Shown here piece after piece: positions 55,387 through 62,839 of a stretch of 64,000 nt of DNA (the first letter of the stretch is position 1; each line of letters starts with the position of its first letter). The stretch lies in the NCBI GenBank assembly GCA_024234215.1, contig JACKOQ010000002.1:1-64000 (forward strand), read 5' to 3'. Both the position numbers and the translations under genes were made by a program. This DNA is from Pseudomonadales bacterium. GTDB taxonomy: Bacteria; Pseudomonadota; Gammaproteobacteria; Pseudomonadales; UBA5862. The notes below the pieces were generated by a model that ran no database searches, was not told where the DNA came from, and worked only from the letters and a program-made list of their open reading frames with translations.

Positions 55387-55471
55387 GGTCAAACACGTCA
55401 ATTTGTCTTGGTCAAAACTGATCTTTAGCGCTAAACTAGCCGTCAAATGCCAATCTGTCAACGCTTTGACA
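55387..55471. promoter_or_regulatory. Divergent promoter/operator region with repeated GTCAA boxes
   Basis: Minus-strand promoter: TTGACA (55461-55456), 17 bp, TAGTTT (55438-55433). Plus-strand promoter: TTGGTC (55408-55413), 18 bp, TAAACT (55432-55437); the two -10 boxes overlap. GTCAA occurs at 55388, 55397, 55411, 55442 and 55457, the last forming an inverted repeat with TTGACA at 55466-55471. A perfect 12-bp palindrome (TTTAGCGCTAAA, 55424-55435) lies between. This arrangement suits repression of both genes by one MerR-type regulator. Confidence 0.55.
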
Positions 55472-55486
55472 TGGACAAATCAAAAA

Positions 55487-56428
55487 ATGCAGCCAGATGA
55501 TTCAGTGCCCGGCCTGCCCATCTCTTCAGTGGAGCGCGAAACGGGCCTGTCCAAGGACACCCTGCGGGTGTGGGAGCGCCGCTACGGCTTTCCGACACCC
55601 GAACGGGATGCGAACGGCGAACGCAGCTATTCGCTGCAGCAGGTGCGGCGGCTGACGCAGCTCAAGCGACTGCTAGACCAGGGCCATCGGCCGGGAAAAC
55701 TGCTGAAACTCGATGAAGAAGCGTTGTCGGCACTGCTCGGCACCGCAGCGCCTTCCGCCATGCAGAGCACGCAGCAACCGCTCGATGAGTGGCTGCAACG
55801 GGTGCGCCTGCACGACAGCGATGCCTTGCAACGTGACCTGCAACGCGAAGTCAACCGCCATGGACTCGCCCGTTTTGTCCAGGACATTGCTGCTCCTTTG
55901 ATCACCCACGTCGGTGCCGCCTGGTCAAACCGGGAGATCGGCGTGTTCGAGGAGCATCTGTTCTCGCAGAATCTTGAAAAGCTGTTTCACAGCGCGCTGG
56001 CCAATCTGTCGCAGCCACAAGGCCGCCCGAGAGTGCTGCTCACCACCCTCGCCGGCGAGGAGCACACCCTGGGACTGTTGATGGTGGAAGCCCTGCTGGC
56101 GCTGGAAGAGGCCTGCCCGATCCAGCTCGGAGCGCAGACGCCAGTCAGCGAGATCGCCCGCGCCGCACGGCTCGAACGGATCGATGTGGTCTGCCTCTCG
56201 TTCAGTTCGGCCTACCTGCCGGCACTGGCACAGCAGGGGCTGCGTGACCTGCGCCAGCAGCTGCCCACCGAGGTCGAACTCTGGGCCGGCGGCCATGGCA
56301 TCAAGGCGATCCGCCGACCGATCGAGGGCATCGCTTTGACCCCGGAGTTCGACGACCTCCATGCCGCTCTGCGCCGCTGGCGAGCGCGCCAGGACAGCAT
56401 GGCCGCTCATTCACGCTCTGGACAGTGA
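55487..56428 (+). CDS. MerR-family B12-binding photoreceptor-type regulator (LitR/CarH-like)
   Basis: A 313-residue regulator. A MerR-type winged helix (residues about 10-78, SSVERETGLSKDTLRVWERR) is followed by a cobalamin-binding region: a four-helix cap containing W146-x9-E156-H157 (the W-x9-EH signature of light-sensing CarH/LitR) and a Rossmann-like domain with EEHTLG (His 193 as the likely lower cobalt ligand, matching E/D-x-H-x2-G). The upper-ligand His next to Trp in Thermus CarH is Ser here. Homologues use adenosylcobalamin to sense light and release DNA when illuminated. It diverges from the FAD/DUF1365/cfa operon and probably controls it. ATG 55487 gives the shortest fitting N-terminus. 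Confidence 0.85.
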   Translation: MQPDDSVPGLPISSVERETGLSKDTLRVWERRYGFPTPERDANGERSYSLQQVRRLTQLKRLLDQGHRPGKLLKLDEEALSALLGTAAPSAMQSTQQPLDEWLQRVRLHDSDALQRDLQREVNRHGLARFVQDIAAPLITHVGAAWSNREIGVFEEHLFSQNLEKLFHSALANLSQPQGRPRVLLTTLAGEEHTLGLLMVEALLALEEACPIQLGAQTPVSEIARAARLERIDVVCLSFSSAYLPALAQQGLRDLRQQLPTEVELWAGGHGIKAIRRPIEGIALTPEFDDLHAALRRWRARQDSMAAHSRSGQ

Positions 56429-56499
56429 GTTCGGATCGAGCAACTGCATGAGGGGCTTCGGTTGCACCGGCCAATGGCCATGCAGCCATGATCCAGCCC

Positions 56500-56793
56500 T
56501 CAGCAGACCACCTGATAGTCGCGCACCACGGCCGCTACCTGCACCGAGTAGGCGCAATACCAGCGCTCACGGCCGGCGCGCTGCGCCAGCAGATGCTCGG
56601 GGTGCTGCTTCCACGCCAGGATCGCCGCCTCGCTGGGCCACCAGGAGATGGCGACCTCCTCCTCCCCTTGCGTCATCGACTGAAACTCGAGACAGCCAAA
56701 CTGCTGCAGGGCCAGCTCGCGCATTCGCGCCGCGGTCTGCAGGTAGTCATCATCGAGTGCCCGGATTTTTGCGCGGAACAGCACGACATACAT
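56500..56793 (-). CDS. Small antibiotic-biosynthesis-monooxygenase-like (dimeric alpha/beta-barrel) protein
   Basis: A 97-residue protein starting MYVVLFRAKI, with YLQTAARMRELALQQFGC, EVAISWWPSEAAILAWK and HPEHLLAQRAGRERWY, the pattern of ABM/DUF4937-type ferredoxin-like barrel proteins. Such proteins are usually small heme- or cofactor-free oxygenases, or have no catalytic role. It is convergent with the MerR-type regulator and lies downstream of the thioesterase-like gene. The frame extends upstream, but ATG 56793 fits the family. Confidence 0.75.
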   Translation of the reverse strand: MYVVLFRAKIRALDDDYLQTAARMRELALQQFGCLEFQSMTQGEEEVAISWWPSEAAILAWKQHPEHLLAQRAGRERWYCAYSVQVAAVVRDYQVVC

Positions 56794-56827
56794 CGTCGCC
56801 CCCGGTGCCTGCGGGTTGCCCACGGAC

Positions 56828-57634
56828 TCAACCACGGTAGAGCGGATTGGCCAGATTGGCCTGGGTCACCCGGCCGATTGGCCCCAAGTGGTCGTACAGC
56901 ACGGTCTCGACCATGCCGATGCCGCAAGGCTGCGCCAATGTGCGGGCATCGATGCAGATCCACTCCCCTTGCGGCAGACGGTGCAGGTTGAGGCTGATGT
57001 CGGTGTTGATGAAGCCCACATCCTCGGCCTGCAACTGACCGATGCCGTTGCCGAGATCGGAGAGCGCGGTCACCCGCATCAGCGGAGTGGTTTCGAGCCC
57101 ATCGATCAGCGGGATCGGGATGCGCAACCAGGCGCAGCCGGCACCCTGCCCCTTGCCGCCGCTGACCCGCTTGACCTCGATCGCAGTATGAAAGCCGGGC
57201 AGCAGCGCAAAGGCTGACTCTCCGGCCGCCGCATCGCGGATGCCGGTGATGGCCAGACCCTCGGGGCCGGCGGGCTTGTCGGCTGCCGGCAACAGGTTGG
57301 CTGGCAGATCGATCGGCGTGCGACGCAGCATGACGCCGCTGGCACGGCAGACCTCGACTGCATCGGCCCACAGCGAGACCTGGACCACATGGATCTTGCG
57401 GCCGGCGCGCACCACCTCGGAACTCAACCGCAGCGGCGCCATCGGCACCGGACGGAACAGGTCGATGGTCATCCGGGCCAGCTGCATCTCGGGCGAAGGC
57501 AGCAGCTGCTCCAGCGCGTGGCCAATCAGCCCGGCCGGCGCTGCGCCATGCAGGGTAGCGGGACCCCACGGACTGCCGGCATTGGGTTGCGGATGGAAAA
57601 ATTCGCCTTCACGAATGAACACGGCGTCGCTCAT
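56828..57634 (-). CDS. Acyl-CoA thioesterase-like double-hotdog protein
   Basis: A 268-residue protein that resembles the TesB-like thioesterase superfamily. The first hotdog contains HGAAPAGLIGHALEQLL and MTIDLFRPVPMAPLRLSSEV (the usual R-x-x-hydrophobic substrate-entry segment), the second has GQLQAEDVGFINTDISLNLH and GIGMVETVLYDHLGPIGRV. The natural substrate is not evident. It overlaps the nth stop by ATGA and so is likely in the mutS-fdxA-suhB-nth direction of transcription. Confidence 0.8.
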   Translation of the reverse strand: MSDAVFIREGEFFHPQPNAGSPWGPATLHGAAPAGLIGHALEQLLPSPEMQLARMTIDLFRPVPMAPLRLSSEVVRAGRKIHVVQVSLWADAVEVCRASGVMLRRTPIDLPANLLPAADKPAGPEGLAITGIRDAAAGESAFALLPGFHTAIEVKRVSGGKGQGAGCAWLRIPIPLIDGLETTPLMRVTALSDLGNGIGQLQAEDVGFINTDISLNLHRLPQGEWICIDARTLAQPCGIGMVETVLYDHLGPIGRVTQANLANPLYRG

Positions 57635-58377
57635 GGATGCTCCTCAGGGTTGGGTTGAGTGGTCTCAGGCCGATCGGATGGGGGGCCAAGCCGCTTGTCC
57701 TCGAAGCGGCAGAGGTCGGCCAGCGGACAGCGGTCGCAGTGCGGCTTGCGGGCGGTGCAGAGGTAGCGTCCATGCAGGATCAGCCAGTGGTGGGCGTCGT
57801 GCAGAAACGGCTTGGGCACCCGCTTCATCAATCCCTGCTCGACCTGCTGGACACTCTTGCCCGGCGCCAGACCGGTGCGGTTGGCGACGCGAAACAGGTG
57901 GGTGTCGACCGCAATCACCGGCTCGCCGAAGGCGGTGTTGAGCACCACGTTCGCAGTCTTGCGGCCGACGCCGGGCAGTGCCTCCAGTGCCGCGCGCGAA
58001 TCGGGCACCTCGCCGCCATGGCGCTCGACCAGCAGCCTGCAGGTGGCGCTGATGTGTTCGGCCTTGCTGTTGAAGAGGCCGAGGGTGCGGATATGGCCCT
58101 TGATCGCCTCGCTGCCAAGCCGGGCCATCTCCTGCGCGGTGGGCGCGGCGGCGAACAGCGCCGGGGTGACCCGGTTGACGCTGACATCGGTCGCCTGGGC
58201 CGAGAGCATCACCGCAATCAGCAGCTCGAACGGGTTGCGGTAGTGCAGCTCGGTGGTCGGCTTGGGGTTGGCCGCCTGCAGGCGGCGAAAGAGTTCGTGA
58301 CACTCGGCGGCACTGAGCAGGGCGCTCCTTCGCTTCGCCACCGGTTGCGACCCGTCAGCTCTTTTCGCCACCGCCAT
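57631..58377 (-). CDS. nth: Endonuclease III
   Basis: A 248-residue base-excision repair DNA glycosylase/AP lyase for oxidised pyrimidines. The helix-hairpin-helix LPGVGRKTANVVLNTAFG carries the catalytic Lys, and the catalytic Asp lies in IAVDTHLFRVANR. The [4Fe-4S] cluster motif C-x6-C-x2-C-x5-C is intact (CTARKPHC-DRC-PLADLC). N- and C-terminal extensions make it about 35 residues longer than E. coli Nth. It overlaps the suhB end by 23 bp. Confidence 0.95.
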   Translation of the reverse strand: MAVAKRADGSQPVAKRRSALLSAAECHELFRRLQAANPKPTTELHYRNPFELLIAVMLSAQATDVSVNRVTPALFAAAPTAQEMARLGSEAIKGHIRTLGLFNSKAEHISATCRLLVERHGGEVPDSRAALEALPGVGRKTANVVLNTAFGEPVIAVDTHLFRVANRTGLAPGKSVQQVEQGLMKRVPKPFLHDAHHWLILHGRYLCTARKPHCDRCPLADLCRFEDKRLGPPSDRPETTQPNPEEHP

Positions 58378-59173
58378 GGCGGATCATGTCGAGCAGCACC
58401 TTGTGGCAGCGCGGCGCGGCCGCGACGATGTCGCCACCGTCGAGAAAGTTCTGTCCGCCGGCATGGTCGCTGACCAGTCCGCCCGCCTCCTGTACCAGCA
58501 GCGCACCGGCGGCCAGATCCCAGGCTTGCAGATCGAGCTCCCAGTAGCCGTCATAGCGGCCAGCGGCCACATAGGCCAGATCGAGCGCGGCCGAACCGGC
58601 GCGGCGGATGCCGGACGTGACGCCGGCCAACTGCTCCAGCGTGCGAAAATAGTGGCTCACCTTGCCCTGCGTCTGCGCGGTGACCGGCTTGAACGGAAAG
58701 CCGGTGGCCAGCAGGGAGCCCGGAAAACTCTTGCGGTCGCTGACCCGTATCCGCCGTCCATTGAGCTGGGCGCCGGCGCCGCGGCTGGCCGTGAACTCCT
58801 CCTGCCGGAAGGGGTCGAGCACGATCGCCTGGTCGAGCTGGCCGCGATGGCGCAATCCGATCGAGACTGCGCAGTGCGGCACGCCATGCAGAAAATTGGT
58901 GGTGCCATCGAGCGGGTCGATCACCCACAGGTAGTCGCGGCCGGCACCGCGCCCCTCGATCAGCCCGCTCTCCTCGCCCAGAATGCCATGCTCCGGATAG
59001 CTGCGTTGCAGCGTCTCGATGATCAGCGCCTCGGCGGCCTTGTCGATCTCGGAGACATAGTCATGACGCCCCTTCTCCTCGACCTTGATCTGGCTGAGGC
59101 GGTCAATGGAGTAGGCGATCTTTTCGCCGGCCCGGCGCGCGGCGCGCTGGGCAATGGTCAGCATCGGGTGCAT
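58355..59173 (-). CDS. suhB: Inositol-1-monophosphatase family protein SuhB
   Basis: A 272-residue phosphatase of the lithium-sensitive family; in E. coli SuhB also acts with NusA/NusB in rRNA transcription antitermination. Metal-binding motifs: GEESG (about residue 67), WVIDPLDGTTNFLHG (about 83) and WDLAAGALLVQEAGG (about 213). ATG 59173 (MHPMLTIAQRAARRAGE) matches the family N-terminus; an upstream frame exists but is not coding-like. It lies between fdxA and nth on the same strand. Confidence 0.93.
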   Translation of the reverse strand: MHPMLTIAQRAARRAGEKIAYSIDRLSQIKVEEKGRHDYVSEIDKAAEALIIETLQRSYPEHGILGEESGLIEGRGAGRDYLWVIDPLDGTTNFLHGVPHCAVSIGLRHRGQLDQAIVLDPFRQEEFTASRGAGAQLNGRRIRVSDRKSFPGSLLATGFPFKPVTAQTQGKVSHYFRTLEQLAGVTSGIRRAGSAALDLAYVAAGRYDGYWELDLQAWDLAAGALLVQEAGGLVSDHAGGQNFLDGGDIVAAAPRCHKVLLDMIRHGGGEKS

Positions 59174-59274
59174 GGCGGGGCTTCGGCAGAGGGTGGTGCG
59201 GCATGATAGCAAAGAAGGCGGCCGACCCCGAGGTTCACGTCGGAATCAGCCGCGACACTGCGCAGTGCAAGGCG

Positions 59275-59598
59275 CTACTCTTCGAGGTACTTGCGCTTGC
59301 CGGTGACCCCTTTCCAGTCGTCGGCGTCGGCCGGCGCATCCTTTTTGTGGGTGATGTTGGGCCAGCTCTCGGCCAGACGGGCATTGATCTCGACGAACTC
59401 CTCCTGCCCGGCCGGCAGCTCGTCTTCGTCAAAGATCGCCTCCACCGGACATTCGGGCTCGCACAGACCGCAATCGATGCACTCGTCAGGGTGGATCACC
59501 AGAAAGTTGGGGCCTTCGTAGAAGCAGTCCACCGGGCAAACCTCGACGCAATCGGTGTACTTGCATTTGATGCAGTTCTCAGTGACCACGAATGTCAT
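59275..59598 (-). CDS. fdxA: 7Fe ferredoxin FdxA
   Basis: A 107-residue soluble electron carrier with one [3Fe-4S] and one [4Fe-4S] cluster. The cysteines follow the 7Fe pattern: CIKCKYTDCVEVCPVDCFYEG near residue 9 and CIDCGLCEPECPVEAI near 40. Its position immediately downstream of mutS is typical of gammaproteobacteria such as Pseudomonas. ATG 59598 is preceded by an AGGGAG ribosome site. Confidence 0.96.
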   Translation of the reverse strand: MTFVVTENCIKCKYTDCVEVCPVDCFYEGPNFLVIHPDECIDCGLCEPECPVEAIFDEDELPAGQEEFVEINARLAESWPNITHKKDAPADADDWKGVTGKRKYLEE

Positions 59599-59664
59599 GC
59601 ATATCTCCCTGACGCTGGGATGAAAAGGTGGATGAACAGCCAATGCGGCCTCGATGGGGGCAAA

Positions 59665-59673
59665 ATTCTAGCA
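59665..59673 (-). promoter_or_regulatory. Candidate extended -10 promoter of fdxA
   Basis: On the minus strand, TGC followed by TAGAAT (59673-59665) forms an extended -10 element in the mutS-fdxA gap. No good -35 box was seen. It predicts a leader of about 60 nt. Confidence 0.4.
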
Positions 59674-59707
59674 GAAGTTGACCCTGCGGGCAGTTCTGTC
59701 GCGGTGA

Positions 59708-62311
59708 TCAGCGCGATGTCTCGGTCAGCGCCTTGAGCTGATAGAGCCACTCCAGCGCCTGCCGTGGCGTCATCCGGTCGGGATCGACCGCCTGCAACCG
59801 CTTGAGCACGCTGTGGGCCAGATCGACCGGCGCGAAGAGGTCACCCTGCAGCGGTGGTTCGGCCGAGGCCACCTGCGCCCCGCGCGACAGCGCCTCGAGC
59901 TGCATCAGCCGGGCCTCGGCGTCGGTGATCACCGCACCCGGCAGGCCGGCCAGCCGGGCGACATGGATGCCGTAGCTCTGGCTGGCCGCCCCCTCGCGCA
60001 CGCCATGCAGAAAGACGATCCGCTCGCCATATTCGGTGGCGGCCAGATGCACGTTGGCCACCGCCGGCAACTGCTCGGCCAGCGCCGTCAGCTCGAAGTA
60101 GTGGGTGGCGAACAGGGTCAGGGCGCCGGCCCGTTCGGCCAGATGGCGGGCGCTGGCCCAGGCGAGCGCCAGACCGTCGAAGGTGCTGGTGCCACGGCCG
60201 ATCTCATCCATCAGCACCAGGCTGTTGGCGGTGGCATGGTGCAGGATGTTGGCGGTCTCACTCATCTCCACCATGAAGGTCGAGCGCCCGCCGGCCAGGT
60301 CGTCGGCCGAACCGATGCGGGTGAAGATGCGGTCGATCGGCCCCAGAATCGCGCTGCGCGCCGGCACGAAGCTGCCGCTGTAGGCCAGCAGCGCAATCAG
60401 CGCGTTCTGCCGCATGTAGGTCGACTTGCCGCCCATGTTGGGGCCGGTGATGATCAGCATCCGCCGCTGGTCGTCGAGTTCGAGGTCGTTGGCGATGAAG
60501 GGGTCACTGCTGACCTGCTCCACCACCGGGTGGCGCCCCTGACGGATCTCGATGCGCGGCTGCGCGCAGAATTGCGGCCGCTGATAGCCGAGCGTGTGGG
60601 CGCGCTCGGCCAGGTTGGCCAGCAGGTCGAGCTCCGCCAGCGCCTCGGCGCTGGCCCGAAGCGGACCCAAGGAAAGGTTGAGGCTGTCGAGCAGCCCTTC
60701 GTAAAGCATTTTCTCCAGCGCCAGCGCCCGGCTCTGGCTGCTGAGCGCCTGCTCCTCGAACTGCTTCAGCTCCGGAATCATGAAGCGCTCGGCATGCTTG
60801 ACGCTCTGCCGGCGCTGATACTCCGGCGGCGCCAGATCGGCCTGACTGCGGCTGATCTCGATGTAGTAGCCATGCACCCGGTTGTAGCGCACCTTGAGGC
60901 TGGAGAGCCCGGTGCGCTCCCGCTCGCGCAGTTCGATCTGCATCAAAAAGGCGCCGGCATCCTGACCCATGGCGCGCAACTGATCGAGCTCGGCGCTGAA
61001 GCCGGGAGCAATGACGCCGCCATCGCGCAGCAGCACCGGCGGCTCCGGCAGCAGCGCCGCCTCCAGCAGTTCGACCAGTTCAGGGAACAGCCCGACCGCC
61101 GCATCGAGCGCCAGCAGCCGCGGCGCGTCGACGCCATGCAGCAGCCGATGCAGATCCGGCAGCAGCCGCAACGCCTGCCCCAACCGGGTCAGATCCCGTG
61201 GGCGCGCCGAACGCAATGCCACCCGGCCCAGAATCCGCTCCAGATCATCCACCCGGCGCAGCAGGGCATGGATCTCTTCATGCCGGCGCCCATCGATCAA
61301 CTGCTCGATGGCGAGATGGCGATGGCCCAACTGCTGCTGATCCCGCAGTGGCCGATGCAGCCAGCGGCTCAGCAGCCGGCTGCCCATCGGGGTCGCCGTC
61401 CGGTCGAGCACCGACAGCAGCGTGTTGCTGCGTCCACCGGCGAGATTGCGGTCGATCTCCAGGTTGCGGCGGGTGGCGCTGTCGAGCAGCACGCTGTCGT
61501 CGCGGTGCTCCACCTCCAGCCGCTCCAGATGGGGCAGCTCGCTGCGCTGGGTGGCGCGGGCATAGTGCAGCAGCGCCCCGGCAGCGCCGATGGCCAGCCG
61601 CAACCCTTCGCAGCCGAAACCGGCCAGGCTCCGGGTGCGGAACTGGCGCGTCAATGCGGCCTGGGCACTGTCATGGTCGAACTCCCAGTTCGGACGCTGC
61701 CGCAGCAGCGGCTGGTACGGCTTGGGCAACGTGAGGCTCAACGACTCATCGATCAGCAGCTCGGCCGGCTGCAACCGCCCCAGCTCTTCGATCAGCGCCG
61801 TCGGCGACTCGGGCTCGCAGAGGCGAAAGCGGCCACTGCTCAGCTCCAGGCTGGCGATGCCGAAGCGCTGGCCATCGCCGCTGATCGCCACCAGCAGGTT
61901 CTCGCGGTCCGACTCCAGCAGTGCTTCATCACTGATGGTCCCGGGCGTCACCACCCGCACCACCTTGCGCTCCACCGGCCCCTTGCTGCTGGCGGGATCG
62001 CCGATCTGCTCGCAGATCGCCACCGACAGCCCCAGCCGGGTCAGCTTGGCCAGATAACCCTCGGCCGCATGGTGCGGCACACCCGCCATTGGAATCGGCT
62101 CCCCGGCCGACTGCCCGCGGCTGGTCAGCGTGATGCCGAGCAGTTGCGCGGCCTGCCGGGCGTCATCGTAGAACAGCTCGTAAAAGTCCCCCATGCGGTA
62201 AAACAGCAAGGCATCGGGGTGCTCCACCTTCAGCCGCAGATACTGTTGCATCATCGGCGTGTGCTTCTCCACGGCACCCGCAGCGGGCAAAGGGCTGTGC
62301 TGCTGCTTCAA
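59708..62311 (-). CDS. mutS: DNA mismatch repair protein MutS
   Basis: A protein of about 867 residues that recognises mismatches and recruits MutL. Domain I starts HTPMMQQYLRLKVEHPD with the mismatch-wedge FYRMGDFYELF; the ATPase has Walker A ITGPNMGGKSTYMRQ, DEIGRGTSTFDG and ATHYFEL. There is no ATG at a suitable place before HTPMM. TTG 62311 gives a 16-residue lead typical of the family and is preceded by AGG; GTG 62272 would leave only three residues. A TACAAT box (62351-62346) would start the transcript near 62339, compatible with TTG 62311. Confidence 0.9.
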   Translation of the reverse strand: MKQQHSPLPAAGAVEKHTPMMQQYLRLKVEHPDALLFYRMGDFYELFYDDARQAAQLLGITLTSRGQSAGEPIPMAGVPHHAAEGYLAKLTRLGLSVAICEQIGDPASSKGPVERKVVRVVTPGTISDEALLESDRENLLVAISGDGQRFGIASLELSSGRFRLCEPESPTALIEELGRLQPAELLIDESLSLTLPKPYQPLLRQRPNWEFDHDSAQAALTRQFRTRSLAGFGCEGLRLAIGAAGALLHYARATQRSELPHLERLEVEHRDDSVLLDSATRRNLEIDRNLAGGRSNTLLSVLDRTATPMGSRLLSRWLHRPLRDQQQLGHRHLAIEQLIDGRRHEEIHALLRRVDDLERILGRVALRSARPRDLTRLGQALRLLPDLHRLLHGVDAPRLLALDAAVGLFPELVELLEAALLPEPPVLLRDGGVIAPGFSAELDQLRAMGQDAGAFLMQIELRERERTGLSSLKVRYNRVHGYYIEISRSQADLAPPEYQRRQSVKHAERFMIPELKQFEEQALSSQSRALALEKMLYEGLLDSLNLSLGPLRASAEALAELDLLANLAERAHTLGYQRPQFCAQPRIEIRQGRHPVVEQVSSDPFIANDLELDDQRRMLIITGPNMGGKSTYMRQNALIALLAYSGSFVPARSAILGPIDRIFTRIGSADDLAGGRSTFMVEMSETANILHHATANSLVLMDEIGRGTSTFDGLALAWASARHLAERAGALTLFATHYFELTALAEQLPAVANVHLAATEYGERIVFLHGVREGAASQSYGIHVARLAGLPGAVITDAEARLMQLEALSRGAQVASAEPPLQGDLFAPVDLAHSVLKRLQAVDPDRMTPRQALEWLYQLKALTETSR

Positions 62312-62469
62312 CTGACCTGCATCCTGAACCTGTTGCGGGGGTGAAATTGTAGCCGGTTCGGGGCGGCGGCAGGGCCTCTTCCACCGATCAGACAGATTGC
62401 CTGCCTCACTCAAAAGGGAAAACGGAAAAACGGGCTCAGTCTGAGCCATCCCGGGATTGATGGACGGTT

Positions 62470-62497
62470 GCAGGTTCAAGTCCTGCAAGGCCCACCA
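62470..62497 (+). tRNA. tRNA 3'-end fragment (no 5' half)
   Basis: A tRNA T-arm and 3' end: stem GCAGG (62470-62474), loop TTCAAGT, stem CCTGC (62482-62486), then AAGGCCC, a discriminator A and CCA (62495-62497). A matching 5' acceptor GGGCCTT with D-arm and anticodon arm is not found upstream, so this is not a working tRNA; it looks like a remnant of the kind left at integration sites. Confidence 0.6.
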
Positions 62498-62530
62498 AAT
62501 CACCACCGTAAAACTGTTTGCCGAAGTGAG

Positions 62531-62596
62531 AATTGGCGGCCACGGTTTTCTGCCAAAGCGGAGCAGAAACCAGAAAACCGTGGTCTGTCCCCAATT
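62531..62596. repeat. Large imperfect inverted repeat (REP/MITE-like)
   Basis: Perfect 13-bp arms CCACGGTTTTCTG (62540-62552) and CAGAAAACCGTGG (62571-62583) flank an 18-nt spacer, with outer AATTGG (62531-62536) and CCAATT (62591-62596) also complementary. Size and symmetry suit a REP-type or MITE-like palindrome. It lies about 35 bp after the tRNA 3' fragment. Confidence 0.7.
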
Positions 62597-62661
62597 CCAC
62601 CGGGACGAGGTGATGCGGTGTTTGAAGCGGTACCTTCCCGACTACGAAGGGGGCGAGCAGC

Positions 62662-62805
62662 GTGTTTGCGATGACCCGCGATCGTTTGGCAACCGCCACG
62701 CAGCGCGCACAAGCGCTGGCCGACAGGTTTTCAGCCCATGACGGGCGCGAGCCCTACACCGCCATCGGCGAGCTGGTGACGCTGCTCACCGGGCTGCAGA
62801 GTTGA
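62662..62805 (+). CDS. Small ORF between mutS and flgL, function unknown
   Basis: A possible 47-residue protein starting at GTG 62662 (or ATG 62671) with a good AGGGGG ribosome site about 8 bases upstream of the GTG. The sequence has a charged helical character (LATATQRAQALADRF, YTAIGELVTLLTGLQS) and a strongly G/C-ending codon use, as in real genes of this genome. It is too short for a family call. It is oriented toward flgL. Confidence 0.4.
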   Translation: MFAMTRDRLATATQRAQALADRFSAHDGREPYTAIGELVTLLTGLQS

Positions 62806-62839
62806 TCGGCACCACGCCCCATCATTGCCGTTCTGTCGC

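Noticed and set aside
59813..62344. 843-codon plus-strand frame opposite mutS
   Set aside because: Antisense shadow; mutS motifs are complete on the minus strand.
62372..62497. Complete tRNA ending at 62497 with 5' acceptor GGGCCTC at 62372
   Set aside because: Distance of about 125 nt, no D-arm or anticodon arm, and one acceptor mismatch; only the 3' fragment is supported.
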